A stretch of DNA of 6,046 bases. Origin: an uncultured Eubacteriales bacterium (lineage in GTDB: Bacteria > Bacillota > Clostridia > Oscillospirales > Oscillospiraceae). The notes beneath the pieces were generated by a model that saw nothing but the letters and a program-made list of their open reading frames with translations, was not told where the DNA came from and did no database searches. Positions 6,036 through 6,046 of the stretch are shown here, piece by piece (position 1 is the stretch's first letter; every line of letters starts with the position of its first letter). The stretch spans positions 1 to 6,046 of the forward strand of contig USEU01000079.1 in the NCBI GenBank assembly GCA_900553805.1, in the 5' to 3' direction. The position numbers were made by a program, and so were the translations under genes.

Positions 6036-6046
6036 TATTGCTTCAC

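Noticed and set aside
1..6046. CRISPR array, tRNA, rRNA, transposase, phage or defence genes
   Set aside because: No spaced repeats, RNA gene signatures or matching protein motifs were seen on either strand.

Overview
This window holds one plus-strand operon for uptake and phosphorolysis of an alpha-glucosyl disaccharide. The high-GC, C/G-ending codon use, the MalE/MalG-type sugar importer without its own ATPase, and the GH65 phosphorylase plus beta-phosphoglucomutase pair suggest a high-GC Clostridia-like Firmicute, perhaps from the gut. That assignment is an inference; there is no RNA gene or marker to fix it.

Layout: 1-174 is an AT-richer control region with two related operator-like sites, each centred on CG and 62 bp apart. 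175-1566 is an intact sugar-binding protein. 1567-1780 is a gap packed with three strong hairpins, followed by a ribosome binding site. 1781-2236 encodes only the C-terminal half of a MalG-type permease, joined to a short hydrophilic N-terminus. 2244-5276 is one 1010-codon frame: the N-terminal third of one GH65 phosphorylase runs straight into an almost complete second GH65 phosphorylase. 5273-5914 is pgmB, overlapping the GH65 stop by ATGA. 5915-6046 holds a long hairpin and then a second near-perfect palindrome flanked by short direct repeats.

How the genes would work together: the binding protein captures the sugar outside the cell and a two-permease importer with a shared ATPase brings it in. 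GH65 cleaves it with phosphate to beta-glucose 1-phosphate plus the other sugar, and PgmB converts the phosphate ester to glucose 6-phosphate.

The main oddity is that this pathway looks collapsed at two places, both in frame. The MalF-type permease and the first half of MalG are absent, and so are the catalytic domain of the first GH65 enzyme and the extreme N-terminus of the second. Each missing piece would be roughly 1.3-1.4 kb by family length. The cause may be real deletions, programmed or strain-variable excision, or a join made during assembly; the sequence alone cannot decide. I see no CRISPR array, transposase, phage gene or defence system.
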